DNA from: DATDVT01 sp035289905
GTDB lineage: Archaea > Nanobdellota > Nanobdellia > SCGC-AAA011-G17 > GW2011-AR18
Assembly (NCBI GenBank): GCA_035289905.1
Contig: DATDVT010000041.1
Location: 1-31,571 of the forward strand
Direction of reading: 5' to 3'
DNA: 31,571 nucleotides
Shown here: piece by piece, positions 1-7,796 of the stretch
How the letters are laid out: each line of letters starts with the position of its first letter
Numbering within the stretch: the stretch's first letter is position 1
The notes under the pieces: model-generated
Told to the model about the DNA's origin: nothing
The model's database searches: none
Seen by the model: only the letters and a program-made list of their open reading frames with translations
Position numbers and translations under genes: made by a program

Positions 1-198
1 ATATACAAAATTTACAGCCCAATGCACATCTATTCTCGTTCTAGAAAAGTAACGTTTTATATCCTTTGAATCAAGAGAAGTTACAACTTCATCATCCTCT
101 TTCCAATCAAGAGAAGTTACAACTTCATCATCCTCTTTCCAGTCCAGATCATTACCGCTATAATAAACATCATTAATATTATATAAAAAAGGTTTCAT
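1..198 (-). CDS. Unknown protein, C-terminus beyond window edge, with a 12-residue tandem repeat
   Basis: An open frame of 66 codons starts at the ATG whose first base is 198 and runs off the left edge without a stop. It begins MKPFLYNINDVYYSGNDLDW and contains two consecutive copies of WKEDDEVVTSLD. The copies are encoded by a 36-bp direct repeat (71-106 and 107-142) that differs at one base. A TATA-like A/T tract lies about 24 nt upstream (near 217-228), fitting a leaderless start. It follows the 143-aa gene upstream with a 35-nt gap on the same strand. I recognise no family; the visible part is acidic and looks soluble. Confidence 0.6.
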   Translation of the reverse strand, partial: MKPFLYNINDVYYSGNDLDWKEDDEVVTSLDWKEDDEVVTSLDSKDIKRYFSRTRIDVHWAVNFVY

Positions 199-233
199 AG
201 AATTATATAAGTTAAAAAAATTTAAAAACTTAA

Positions 234-665
234 CTAAATTTTCATAGCCACTTCTTTCAAAAGCGAAATGTACTTATTCCTCATCTCAATATCCCTTAAA
301 AGTGATTCTAAACCCTCCACGTACGAATAAACATCTTTTTTTCCTTCTAAATTGTCTATTGCTATGCTATATTCTTTAAAATGTGTTAGTAACAAAGCTT
401 TTTTATTTAACTTTCTTATAGCATCATCTGAGTTATTCTGAGCCTTTCTTAGACCTAATATATTTTCTGGAGTAATATCCTCTATTTTCAATTTTTTAGG
501 ATGTTGTTTAGATTCTTGTTCTTTTATATCCTTATATACTTGTAAAAGATTTGCAAATATATTATTGATATATATATTTAAAACACTAAGTAAAGTTTTA
601 ATTTCTTTTAAATCCTTTAATCCAGTTTCTTCTTGTAGCTTTTTTATTGTTATGCTTTTTGACAT
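234..665 (-). CDS. Unknown 143-aa helical protein
   Basis: I chose the start MSKSITIKKLQEETGL at 665 rather than upstream in-frame starts because a TATA-like box (686-697, TTTATATAG on the coding strand) sits 21-29 nt before it, as for other leaderless genes here. The protein is rich in Lys, Glu, Leu and Ile, has no membrane segment, and probably forms long helices. The N-terminal ITIKKLQEETGL has a slight look of a helix-turn-helix, but this is too weak to name. The gene lies 35 nt upstream of another unknown gene on the same strand, so the two may be co-transcribed. Function unknown. Confidence 0.6.
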   Translation of the reverse strand: MSKSITIKKLQEETGLKDLKEIKTLLSVLNIYINNIFANLLQVYKDIKEQESKQHPKKLKIEDITPENILGLRKAQNNSDDAIRKLNKKALLLTHFKEYSIAIDNLEGKKDVYSYVEGLESLLRDIEMRNKYISLLKEVAMKI

Positions 666-837
666 ACAAATGAAAAATAATTTAACTATATAAATATTTT
701 TACACTGTTTGACAATCTTGCCTAAAACTATGTTCATTCCAGAATACTTTCAAAGATTCTTGCATTATTTCTATTTATTCAAAATAATGTGATATTGAAA
801 CAATAAAATATTTAAGGATAATTGGGTTTAATTTATT

Positions 838-2190
838 ATGAATGATGTACTTGTAGGAATTGAATGTCATGTGGAATTAAATACTAAGAGTAAGTTATTT
901 TGTGGATGTTCATCTAAAGGGGAAATACCAAATAGTTCTTGTTGTCCTGTTTGTTTAGGTATGCCTGGCTCTAAACCTGTGTTAAACGAAAAAGCATTAG
1001 AGTATGCACTAAAGTTATGTTTAGCATTTGGTTGTAAGATCGATAAAGAATTAATTTTTTCTAGAAAAATTTATTTTTACCCTGATATGTCTAAAAATTA
1101 TCAGATTACTCAATATGAAAATCCATTGGGTATAGCTGGTGAGGTGGAGATTTTAGGCAAGAAGATTAGAATTAGAAGAATACATATGGAGGAGGATCCA
1201 GCAGCTTTAATTCATGAAAAAAATAATGTTTTAGTAGATTATAATAGATCTGGCCATGCCTTATGTGAGATTGTTACAGAGCCAGATATGCATTCAGCAG
1301 AAGAGGCTAGGTTATTTATGAGGTATTTATTAACAGTATTAAAATATTTACAGATTTATGATGTTAAAGAAGGAATTGTTAAGGCTGATTTAAATGTAAA
1401 TATTGCTGGCTGTTCAAGAGTTGAAATAAAAAATGTCTCAGGTTTTAAGGATATTCAAAGGGCAATAGAATATGAAATTACAAGACAAAAAAAATTATTA
1501 AATGACGGTGAACCAATTGTTAAACAAGAAACTAGAGGATGGGATGGAAGTAAAACTAATTTTCAAAGATATAAAGAACAAGAAGATGATTATGGTTATA
1601 TCTTTGATACTGATCTAGTACCCGTTGAGACTGCTAAATATCTCAAGGGGCTTAAACTACCGGAATTGCCAAAAGAGAAAAAATTAAAATATGTAAAACA
1701 GGGTTTGAAGTTAGATGATGCTGAGGTTATTGCAGATGATTATGAATTAGCTGAATTATATGAATCTATAAAAGTAATGGATAGATTATTTTTGTCAAAG
1801 TGGATTAGGAGAGAGGTTCCAAGGGTTTTAAATTATACAAAAAAGAGTTTAGACGAAACTTTTATTGCTAATCATTTAGGGAAGATTATTAATTTAATTT
1901 TGAATAAAAAAATTACAGAAAGGGTTGGACAAAAATTAATGGAATTATTAAGTGAAAAAGATTTAGATATAGAAAATTATATTAAAGAACATGATTTAAG
2001 TTCTTTAGCTAATGAAAATGAATTAATTATAGTTTGTAAAGATGCTATTAAAAATAATAAACAAATCATTCAACAATATAAGTCTGGGAATGAGAAATCT
2101 ATGAATTTTTTAGTAGGAATAGTTATGAAGGAAACTAGAGGGAGGGCAGACCCTAAAAGAATTAGGGAGATTATATTCAGTTTAATTTAG
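838..2190 (+). CDS. gatB: Aspartyl/glutamyl-tRNA amidotransferase subunit B
   Basis: GatB is the tRNA-binding kinase-like subunit of the GatCAB amidotransferase, which converts Asp-tRNA(Asn) and/or Glu-tRNA(Gln) to the amidated forms. The 450-aa protein has the family N-terminus (VGIECHVELNTKSKLFCGC), the cysteine-rich CCPVCLGMPGSKPVLN stretch that binds zinc in this family, the FYPDMSKNYQITQY block, and IHMEEDPAALIH. It ends with a YqeY-like tail (about 340-450, including FLVGIVMKETRGRADP). The length is slightly short for the family. A TATA-like box (806-816) lies about 27 nt before the ATG, so the transcript is probably leaderless. GatA and GatC are not in the window. In archaea GatB normally serves Asn-tRNA formation, while GatDE makes Gln-tRNA; which applies here cannot be told from the sequence. 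Confidence 0.96.
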   Translation: MNDVLVGIECHVELNTKSKLFCGCSSKGEIPNSSCCPVCLGMPGSKPVLNEKALEYALKLCLAFGCKIDKELIFSRKIYFYPDMSKNYQITQYENPLGIAGEVEILGKKIRIRRIHMEEDPAALIHEKNNVLVDYNRSGHALCEIVTEPDMHSAEEARLFMRYLLTVLKYLQIYDVKEGIVKADLNVNIAGCSRVEIKNVSGFKDIQRAIEYEITRQKKLLNDGEPIVKQETRGWDGSKTNFQRYKEQEDDYGYIFDTDLVPVETAKYLKGLKLPELPKEKKLKYVKQGLKLDDAEVIADDYELAELYESIKVMDRLFLSKWIRREVPRVLNYTKKSLDETFIANHLGKIINLILNKKITERVGQKLMELLSEKDLDIENYIKEHDLSSLANENELIIVCKDAIKNNKQIIQQYKSGNEKSMNFLVGIVMKETRGRADPKRIREIIFSLI

Positions 2191-2224
2191 AATTCTTTTT
2201 ATATAAGTTTTATTTTTGTTTTTT

Positions 2225-2476
2225 ATGGCTTTTAGAATAGCTAATGTAAGTAATACAATTGATAGATTATATATGGTTGAGTTGTATACTGCTAGTAATG
2301 GTTATCAATTAATTTGGTTTCCGAGGAATAATGTTTTGTTAGCTAAATACCTCTCTTTTAGCACCCCTTTTATTGATTTGGAATTAGAAGTTACGAATGC
2401 TTCTATGTTTCAGCTTTTATATTTTGAAAATGATGAATTAGGTTTAATAAACACCTTAGAAGAAAAATTAGGATGA
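2225..2476 (+). CDS. Unknown 83-aa protein
   Basis: The start is the ATG at 2225 (MAFRIANVSNTIDRLY). A longer TTG-initiated frame at 2216 is less likely because a TATA-like box (2196-2208) sits about 24 nt before the ATG. The product has no membrane segment or signal peptide and alternates short hydrophobic strands (YQLIWFPRNNVLLAKYL), suggesting a small alpha/beta or beta fold. It lies 34 nt after gatB on the same strand but seems to have its own promoter. Its last 9 bases overlap the 3' end of lspA, which is convergent. I recognise no family. Confidence 0.6.
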   Translation: MAFRIANVSNTIDRLYMVELYTASNGYQLIWFPRNNVLLAKYLSFSTPFIDLELEVTNASMFQLLYFENDELGLINTLEEKLG

Positions 2477-2863
2477 TTTTTTTAATATTAATATTATTCC
2501 TATTATATTAAATATATCTGCTAGATTAAAGATTGGCCAAATCCAGATTTGAATAAAATCAATAACATACCCATATTGAAGTCTATTTATTAGGTTTCCT
2601 GTTGCGCCTGCTAGAATAAATGTTATTCCTAATTGGTATTTTTTTTCTTTAATAAAAAAGTTAATTAAAATTATTATTATTATCATTGAAAGGGTTATTA
2701 GTAGGAAATTTTGATTATTTAGAAGTGAGAAGGCTATACCAGTATTTTGAGAATAATTTAATAAGAAATATTTGTTTATTGCTATCTCTTTGTTGATTAT
2801 TAAGTATTTAGTAGTAAGATCAATTATTAATAGTGGAAAAAAGAGAAAAATATATTTTTTCAT
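2468..2863 (-). CDS. lspA: Bacterial-type lipoprotein signal peptidase (signal peptidase II)
   Basis: LspA is a membrane aspartyl protease that cleaves the signal peptide of prolipoproteins before the lipid-modified cysteine. The 131-aa product has the four expected membrane segments and the family motifs in order: DLTTK near the N-terminus (15-19), NYSQNTGIAFS (36-46), GATGNLINR (86-94), YVIDF with catalytic D102, and FNLAD with catalytic D116. The usual D of the NLxDR motif is N93. Both catalytic aspartates are present, so the enzyme should be active. It diverges from the 500-aa unknown gene over a shared TATA region. Signal peptidase II of this type is unusual for archaea, so transfer from bacteria is likely; no Lgt homologue is visible here. 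A lipoprotein-like gene at 20224 is a possible substrate. Confidence 0.93.
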   Translation of the reverse strand: MKKYIFLFFPLLIIDLTTKYLIINKEIAINKYFLLNYSQNTGIAFSLLNNQNFLLITLSMIIIIILINFFIKEKKYQLGITFILAGATGNLINRLQYGYVIDFIQIWIWPIFNLADIFNIIGIILILKKSS

Positions 2864-2875
2864 AGGGAATATTAG

Positions 2876-2893
2876 TAAATTTTAAATATAAAC
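2876..2893. promoter_or_regulatory. Overlapping bidirectional TATA region for lspA and the 500-aa gene
   Basis: The 46 bp between the two divergent starts contain one A/T block. On the plus strand TTTAAATA (2881-2888) is centred about 25 nt before the ATG at 2910. On the minus strand TTTATATTTA (2892 to 2883) is centred about 25 nt before the lspA ATG. The two boxes overlap physically, so TBP may bind in either direction. Both genes would be leaderless. Confidence 0.55.
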
Positions 2894-2909
2894 TTTGTGT
2901 AATATGTAT

Positions 2910-4412
2910 ATGGATTTACCTAATTGGAGTGAGGTACAAGAGAGTATTGAGAAAAGTAGTGATCCAAAAAAGGCTATAAAGGTTTATTTATTAGATGATA
3001 ATTTTAAGGAATATTATTCAAAGTTAAATAGATTGTTAGTTAAAGAGATTAAGAAAAAAATATGTTGTAAAAAATATATGATTTATGATTCTATTGGAGA
3101 GGGTTTGGAACCTATTTATTTTTGGTTATTAGATTTTATGCAGGATAAAGGTGCTTTGGGATTAGCAGGTTTGAGTGGAAAAGAGGGTATTACAAAGGTA
3201 GAAGAGGGTTTTGAGGCATCTGTTGCAGGCGGTTATTTTGGAGAAATGGGTGTCAGACGAACACAAATGGAAGCTAAGACTATGGAATATTTAGGGGCTA
3301 TTAATCAGGTAATTAAATCTATTTTGAATTTAATTTATGATTTGAAAGAGTTTGAATTATTGTTAAAACCGTACGATGAAATAAAGAGTGAAGATAATTC
3401 TCTTATTGAGAATGGACGATATTCTTTAAAGGGTAGATGGATGGATAATGTAGATGTGAAAAAGGGAAGGGGAAGTATTAATGGGATGGCTCAAGAGTTG
3501 CAATTTATTACTTTGAGAGATGCATTTTTTTATGTTAATACTAGTAAAGATGCTGATAATTTAGATTTAAATGATCGAGTTAAAAGAGTTTTAAAAAACA
3601 AATTAGGAGAATTTGAAAGGTGGGTTGAGGTAAGTGAGAAAGAGTTAAGGAAAAGATTTAATGTAGAAAAGAGCTATTTAAAATCGCAATATGGTACTTT
3701 TAAATTATACTCTTCTTGGGTAATGCCTTACTTAAGGGCTGCTGAAAAATTAAAAATGAAGGAATTTAATAGAGCAGATGTTGTAAACGCTTTTAGTAAT
3801 TTATATATGGAGTTAAGTTTATATGGTGTAAAAGAAATTTTTATGACTGAATTAAGTCATATTTATGAAAAGATGGATTTAGATAGGAAATATTATGCGG
3901 TATTAGAGATAAATATTAAATTTAGATCATTACCTCAACTAGCTCAAGGCCAGGGTGGAAGGCATTATATAGAGGGGGGGAGGGTAGATATTCTTTATAA
4001 TGGATATTCTGTGGATGATATAGAGTTACATGCTTTAGATAGTGTAGATACTAACGAAATGTTGGAATTAATTGAAAAATATCTTGGAACTGGTTTGCAG
4101 GATTTAGAAGAAGATATTAATACATTTATTAATCCAATTAAAGAAAAAAAAGAAGCAAATATTGAAAAGAAAAAGGTAAAATTTGAGAACCCTTTAGTTT
4201 ATGTTTGGAAGGGGTTTGTTGAGGGTTTTGGTTCTCCAGTTAAATTAGTTAAAAAAGAAATAAAAAAATTAACAAGTACAGAGGGTCTTGAAAATTTTCC
4301 TGATATTTATATTGATAGTTCTATGAGAACGCTTGTAGAAAAAGTAGCTACTGACCTCTGTACTTTAATTTATAATACGTATAAAGATGCGCATGGAATG
4401 ATTAAACCATAA
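2910..4412 (+). CDS. Unknown 500-aa cytoplasmic protein
   Basis: I chose the ATG at 2910 (MDLPNWSEVQESIEK) over the in-frame ATG at 2904 and a TTG at 2895 because the TATA-like box is centred 25 nt upstream of 2910. The product is soluble, mostly helical and charged, with no signal peptide or membrane span. Two stretches look constrained: a glycine-rich segment around GLSGKEGITKVEEGFEAS, followed by GGYFGEMGVRRTQ, and SLPQLAQGQGGRHYIEGG further on. Neither matches a nucleotide-binding or catalytic motif that I know. The 3' end stops 4 nt short of the convergent tRNA-Glu gene. Size, codon use and position between core genes indicate a real, probably lineage-conserved protein of unknown function. 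Confidence 0.75.
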   Translation: MDLPNWSEVQESIEKSSDPKKAIKVYLLDDNFKEYYSKLNRLLVKEIKKKICCKKYMIYDSIGEGLEPIYFWLLDFMQDKGALGLAGLSGKEGITKVEEGFEASVAGGYFGEMGVRRTQMEAKTMEYLGAINQVIKSILNLIYDLKEFELLLKPYDEIKSEDNSLIENGRYSLKGRWMDNVDVKKGRGSINGMAQELQFITLRDAFFYVNTSKDADNLDLNDRVKRVLKNKLGEFERWVEVSEKELRKRFNVEKSYLKSQYGTFKLYSSWVMPYLRAAEKLKMKEFNRADVVNAFSNLYMELSLYGVKEIFMTELSHIYEKMDLDRKYYAVLEINIKFRSLPQLAQGQGGRHYIEGGRVDILYNGYSVDDIELHALDSVDTNEMLELIEKYLGTGLQDLEEDINTFINPIKEKKEANIEKKKVKFENPLVYVWKGFVEGFGSPVKLVKKEIKKLTSTEGLENFPDIYIDSSMRTLVEKVATDLCTLIYNTYKDAHGMIKP

Positions 4413-4416
4413 TTAT

Positions 4417-4491
4417 TGCCCCGTCCGGGATTTGAACCCGAGTTCCAGCCTCGAAAGGGCTGAGTGATTGACCGGACTACACTAACGGGGC
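4417..4491 (-). tRNA. tRNA-Glu (anticodon UUC)
   Basis: Read on the minus strand this is a complete 75-nt cloverleaf. The acceptor stem GCCCCGT pairs with ACGGGGC. The anticodon stem CAGCC/GGCTG encloses the loop CTTTCGA with anticodon TTC, and the T-arm contains GGTTCAAATCC. The discriminator base is A and the 3' CCA is not encoded, so the CCA-adding enzyme at 8806 is needed. There is no intron. The D-arm GTGTAGTCCGGTCAATCAC is typical of tRNA-Glu. Confidence 0.97.
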
Positions 4492-4515
4492 CTAATTTTA
4501 GAGACTGAGAATTTA

Positions 4516-4524
4516 TTTATAAAT
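4516..4524 (-). promoter_or_regulatory. TATA box for tRNA-Glu
   Basis: ATTTATAAA on the minus strand is centred 29 nt upstream of the tRNA 5' end, the expected position for an archaeal TATA box. It lies outside the secF coding region, which starts downstream on the other strand. Confidence 0.5.
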
Positions 4525-4580
4525 GTTTGGTTTTAAAAAAGTCAGTAACATTTTTAAACTACTTGAATCTTCAAAGTTTA

Positions 4581-5459
4581 ATGAAAATTCAGCAAATAGA
4601 GATGTTTTATAGGGAGAAATATAAAATCTTAATGTTTATTCCTATTATTTTTTTAGTTTTATCTTTATTGTTTTTAGGTATAAAATATGTTAATACAGGT
4701 TCAGTTTTTGAAAAGGATGTTTCTTTAAAAGGCGGTATTACTGCTAGTGTTTATACAGATAGGATTGTTGATTCTATTGAATTATCAGAGGGATTAGGTG
4801 TAGAAATAGATTTCAGGCAACTAACTGATTTAACTAATGGACAGAATTTAGGATTTATTATTGAGGTTTCTGATTTAACTGCTGATGAATTAAAATTGGG
4901 ATTAGACGGTATTTTAGGTATTGAATTAAATTCTCAAAATTATAGTGTAGAGGAAACAGATCCTAAATTAGGAGATTTATTTTTTAAACAACTATTGATT
5001 GCAATCTTGATTGCGTTTGTTTTAATGGCAATTTCTGTATTTTTAACATTCAGAACATTTATTCCATCTTTGGCTGTTGTATTTTCTGCTTTAACAGATT
5101 TAACAATTACTCTAGCAATTATAAATTTGTTGGGAATTAAATTATCTACTGCTGGTATTGTGGCTTTTTTGTTGGTTATTGGTTACTCTGTAGATACTGA
5201 TATATTAATGACCTCAAGGATGTTAAGAGAGAAAACTGGTACTTATTTTCAGAGGTTAAAAACTTCAATAAAAACAGGTTTAACAATGATAGGAACTACT
5301 GTTGTTGCTTTGTTAATGGGTTATATTTTTGGAACTTCTTTAGTTTTTAAACAAATGTTTTTGATAATTATTATTGCTTTAATTGTAGATGTATTTTCAA
5401 CCTATTTTACTAATGCTGGGCTATTAATGAATTATTGCAAGAAGAAGGGAATAGAATGA
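4581..5459 (+). CDS. secF: Protein translocase subunit SecF
   Basis: SecF works with SecD in the membrane to help proteins leave the SecYE channel using the ion gradient. The 292-aa product has a first membrane span (about 16-35), the SLKGGITASVY motif (48-58), a small external domain, then five spans. These include PSLAVVFSALTDLTITLAI, LLVIGYSVDTDILMTSR (the conserved D-rich span) and a C-terminal pair. I chose the ATG at 4581 (MKIQQIEMFY) because a TATA-like box TTTTTAAA (about 4551-4558) lies 23-30 nt upstream. A longer TTG-started frame from 4527 lacks support, and the ATG at 4602 is an alternative. The stop overlaps the secD start as ATGA. Confidence 0.93.
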   Translation: MKIQQIEMFYREKYKILMFIPIIFLVLSLLFLGIKYVNTGSVFEKDVSLKGGITASVYTDRIVDSIELSEGLGVEIDFRQLTDLTNGQNLGFIIEVSDLTADELKLGLDGILGIELNSQNYSVEETDPKLGDLFFKQLLIAILIAFVLMAISVFLTFRTFIPSLAVVFSALTDLTITLAIINLLGIKLSTAGIVAFLLVIGYSVDTDILMTSRMLREKTGTYFQRLKTSIKTGLTMIGTTVVALLMGYIFGTSLVFKQMFLIIIIALIVDVFSTYFTNAGLLMNYCKKKGIE

Positions 5460-7009
5460 TTAAAGAAGTATTAAAACAATGGCGAGTTATTGTTTTAATA
5501 CTTTGTTTATTTTTTTCTTTTTTAGCTATTGGTTTTAATTTGGATACTTCTGGAGTTGCTATTGCTTCTGTAGAAGAAGGTACTATTGCTCAGCTAGCAG
5601 GTATGCAAGGCCCAGCTCAAAATCTTAATTTAATCAAAAGAGAAAGAATTTTAAGTGTAAATAACAATTTAATCAATAATATTGATGATTATTCTAATCT
5701 TATTAGAAATTTAGGTAATATTACTACAATTAATATTCAAACTGATAAGGGTAATTATTTGCTAATTAATGATTTAAATAATACGTTAGGAATCGAGGTA
5801 AAAGAGGTTGCTAGTTCAAATATTAGGAAGGGTTTAGATTTACAAGGGGGGACTAGGGTTTTATTGGAGCCTATTGAAGCAGTAACTGATAATGATCTTA
5901 AGGATATTGTGGATGTTATGACTAGTAGATTAAATGTTTATGGTTTAAGTGATTTGAGTATTAGAGCTGCTTCTGATTTAGAAGGAAATAAATATATTTC
6001 TGTTGAGATCGCTGGTGCAACTAAGGAAGAGGTTAAGGACTTAGTTGCTAAACAGGGAAAGTTTGAGGCTAAAATAGGAGAGGATATAGTTTTTGTTGGT
6101 GGCCAAGAAGATGTTACTTTTGTATGCAGGCATGATGGTACTTGTTCAAGAATAGTTGATTGTGTTGAGGTCCAGGTTGGGAGTTATAGTTGTAAGTTTG
6201 AATTTGAGATCTCTTTAAGTGATGGGGCTGCTAAAAGGCATGCACAAATTACTAATGATTTAAGTATTAATCTATCTCAGGGAATAGGTAGTTATTTAGA
6301 AAGGCCATTAGATTTATATTTAGATGATAGGTTAGTTGATAGTTTATTAATTTCTTCTGATTTAAAGGGCCAGGAGGCTACTAGAATTTCTATTAGTGGT
6401 CCTGGTTTGGGGATAACTATGCAAGATGCTATAGATGATGCTGTATTCAACAGAAATAAATTACAAACGGTTTTAATAACAGGTTCATTGCCTACACAAA
6501 TGGAGATAATAAAGTTAGATTCTATCTCTCCACTTTTGGGAGAGGAATTTTTAAGAAATTCGTGGGTTGTTGGTTTATTAGCTTTATTAGGAGTAGTGTT
6601 TGTTATTTTTATTAGATATAGAAACTTAAAAATTATAATTCCTATGGTTATTACTATACTTAGTGAAATTTTTATAATACTTGGATTAGCTGCTTTGTTT
6701 AAATATAACCTAGATTTGGCAGCTATTGCTGGTTTGATTGCTGCTGTTGGTACAGGGGTTGATGATCAGATTGTTTTGGTTGATCAGGTAAGAAATAAAC
6801 TTGTTAAAAGGGAAGATAGTGTAAAGAAAGCCTTCTTTATTATTTTTGCAGCATTTGCTGCTACTGTTGCTGCTATGTTACCTTTATTTTGGGCAGGTGC
6901 TGGTTTGTTGACTGGTTTTGCTTTAGTAACAATTGCCGGAGTAACAATTGGGGTGTTTATTACAAGACCAGCTTTTGCAGCGATAATTAAGATTTTATTG
7001 AAAGACTAG
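5456..7009 (+). CDS. secD: Protein translocase subunit SecD with a PDZ-like insertion
   Basis: SecD is the partner of SecF in late protein export. The 517-aa product has span 1 (about 11-28), the KGLDLQGGTRVLLEP motif (126-139), a large external domain, then five C-terminal spans including AAVGTGVDDQIVLVDQ. Between span 1 and DLQGG it carries residues 32-104, which read like a PDZ domain: GVAIASVEEGTIAQLAGMQG, then RERILSVNNNLINNIDDYSN and TTINIQTDKGNY. The external domain also has four cysteines within about 25 residues (VCRHDGTC, VDCVEVQ, YSCKF) that could form disulfides. The start at 5456 gives an ATGA overlap with secF and is preferred over an upstream in-frame TTG/ATG. Translation is probably coupled. 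Confidence 0.93.
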   Translation: MIKEVLKQWRVIVLILCLFFSFLAIGFNLDTSGVAIASVEEGTIAQLAGMQGPAQNLNLIKRERILSVNNNLINNIDDYSNLIRNLGNITTINIQTDKGNYLLINDLNNTLGIEVKEVASSNIRKGLDLQGGTRVLLEPIEAVTDNDLKDIVDVMTSRLNVYGLSDLSIRAASDLEGNKYISVEIAGATKEEVKDLVAKQGKFEAKIGEDIVFVGGQEDVTFVCRHDGTCSRIVDCVEVQVGSYSCKFEFEISLSDGAAKRHAQITNDLSINLSQGIGSYLERPLDLYLDDRLVDSLLISSDLKGQEATRISISGPGLGITMQDAIDDAVFNRNKLQTVLITGSLPTQMEIIKLDSISPLLGEEFLRNSWVVGLLALLGVVFVIFIRYRNLKIIIPMVITILSEIFIILGLAALFKYNLDLAAIAGLIAAVGTGVDDQIVLVDQVRNKLVKREDSVKKAFFIIFAAFAATVAAMLPLFWAGAGLLTGFALVTIAGVTIGVFITRPAFAAIIKILLKD

Positions 7010-7088
7010 TATTTTTTGTTGTATATAATAAAGAACATATATATTATATAAGAATAAGGAATATAAATCTTCTGTTATAATAAAAAAT

Positions 7089-7796
7089 ATGAAGGTTTTA
7101 GATAGAAGGGGTTTTATTAATCTTTGTTGGGATGCTGTTTTGGGGTTTAGTTTTTTAAATCTTCTTCATTGTGTTTTTACTAGAGAAGACGAACTATATA
7201 AAGAAATAAATTCAGATGGTCAGGCTGTTGATCCAAGATTAATAATTGAGGCAGGAATTAGGGATGAATATGCTAGAACATTTGTTAGAGATAATTTATC
7301 TAAGCATTTAAATGGAGATTTTTCTTTGGAAAATATTTTAGTTGCTTTATGTAGATTAAATTCTGAAGGGGTTAGTAAGGTTGTTAGGGGTTATAGATTA
7401 AATTATGGAGAATATTTGAAGTTAAATAGGTATGGTTGTTGTGCAGATACGAGTATTGCTGTTGCTACTGCTGCTGAAATCGCTAGAGATAATTCTTTTC
7501 CTGGATATGAATTTGAACAGATAAGGAATGTTTTAACTGGTGGGGAAATGGGGGTTTTAGGAATGTTAAAGTGGGATACAATAGAGGATCATGCCCTAAA
7601 TGTTTATGTTAAATCCAAAAATCTTAAGATTTTAGATATGCAAGAAAATAATCCTTTTGTTTTAGGGAATTTTGAGGATTGTTTAGGGAATCTGTGTCTT
7701 AATGGTAAAACAGCCTTTGTTTATTATTCTAGAAATAGAGTTTATAAGTTGTTAGAATCTTTAGAAGGAAGGAGATATCTTCTTAATGCCATGTAA
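7089..7796 (+). CDS. Predicted exported transglutaminase-fold cysteine protein
   Basis: The 235-aa product begins MKVLDRRGFINLCWDAVLGF, with RRGFI resembling a twin-arginine signal, and a hydrophobic stretch ending at LNLLHC (C28). The body has three blocks spaced as in transglutaminase-like proteins: RYGCCADTS (C117/C118), DHALNVYV (H168) and KILDMQENN (D183). The His-Asp distance of 15 residues and the Cys at the start of a helix match a Cys-His-Asp triad. Whether it is a protease, a transglutaminase or inactive is unknown. The conserved C118-A-D context supports the fold by inference only. A TATA-like box (about 7061-7069) lies 24 nt upstream. The 3' end overlaps the convergent kae1 by 14 nt. 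H at the position before C28 argues against a standard lipobox. Confidence 0.55.
   Translation: MKVLDRRGFINLCWDAVLGFSFLNLLHCVFTREDELYKEINSDGQAVDPRLIIEAGIRDEYARTFVRDNLSKHLNGDFSLENILVALCRLNSEGVSKVVRGYRLNYGEYLKLNRYGCCADTSIAVATAAEIARDNSFPGYEFEQIRNVLTGGEMGVLGMLKWDTIEDHALNVYVKSKNLKILDMQENNPFVLGNFEDCLGNLCLNGKTAFVYYSRNRVYKLLESLEGRRYLLNAM

Noticed and set aside
4523..4612. 29-codon ATG frame before secF (MFGFKKVSNIFKLLESS)
   Set aside because: It overlaps the secF start in another frame, ends early, and its upstream A/T box is better explained as the tRNA-Glu promoter on the other strand.
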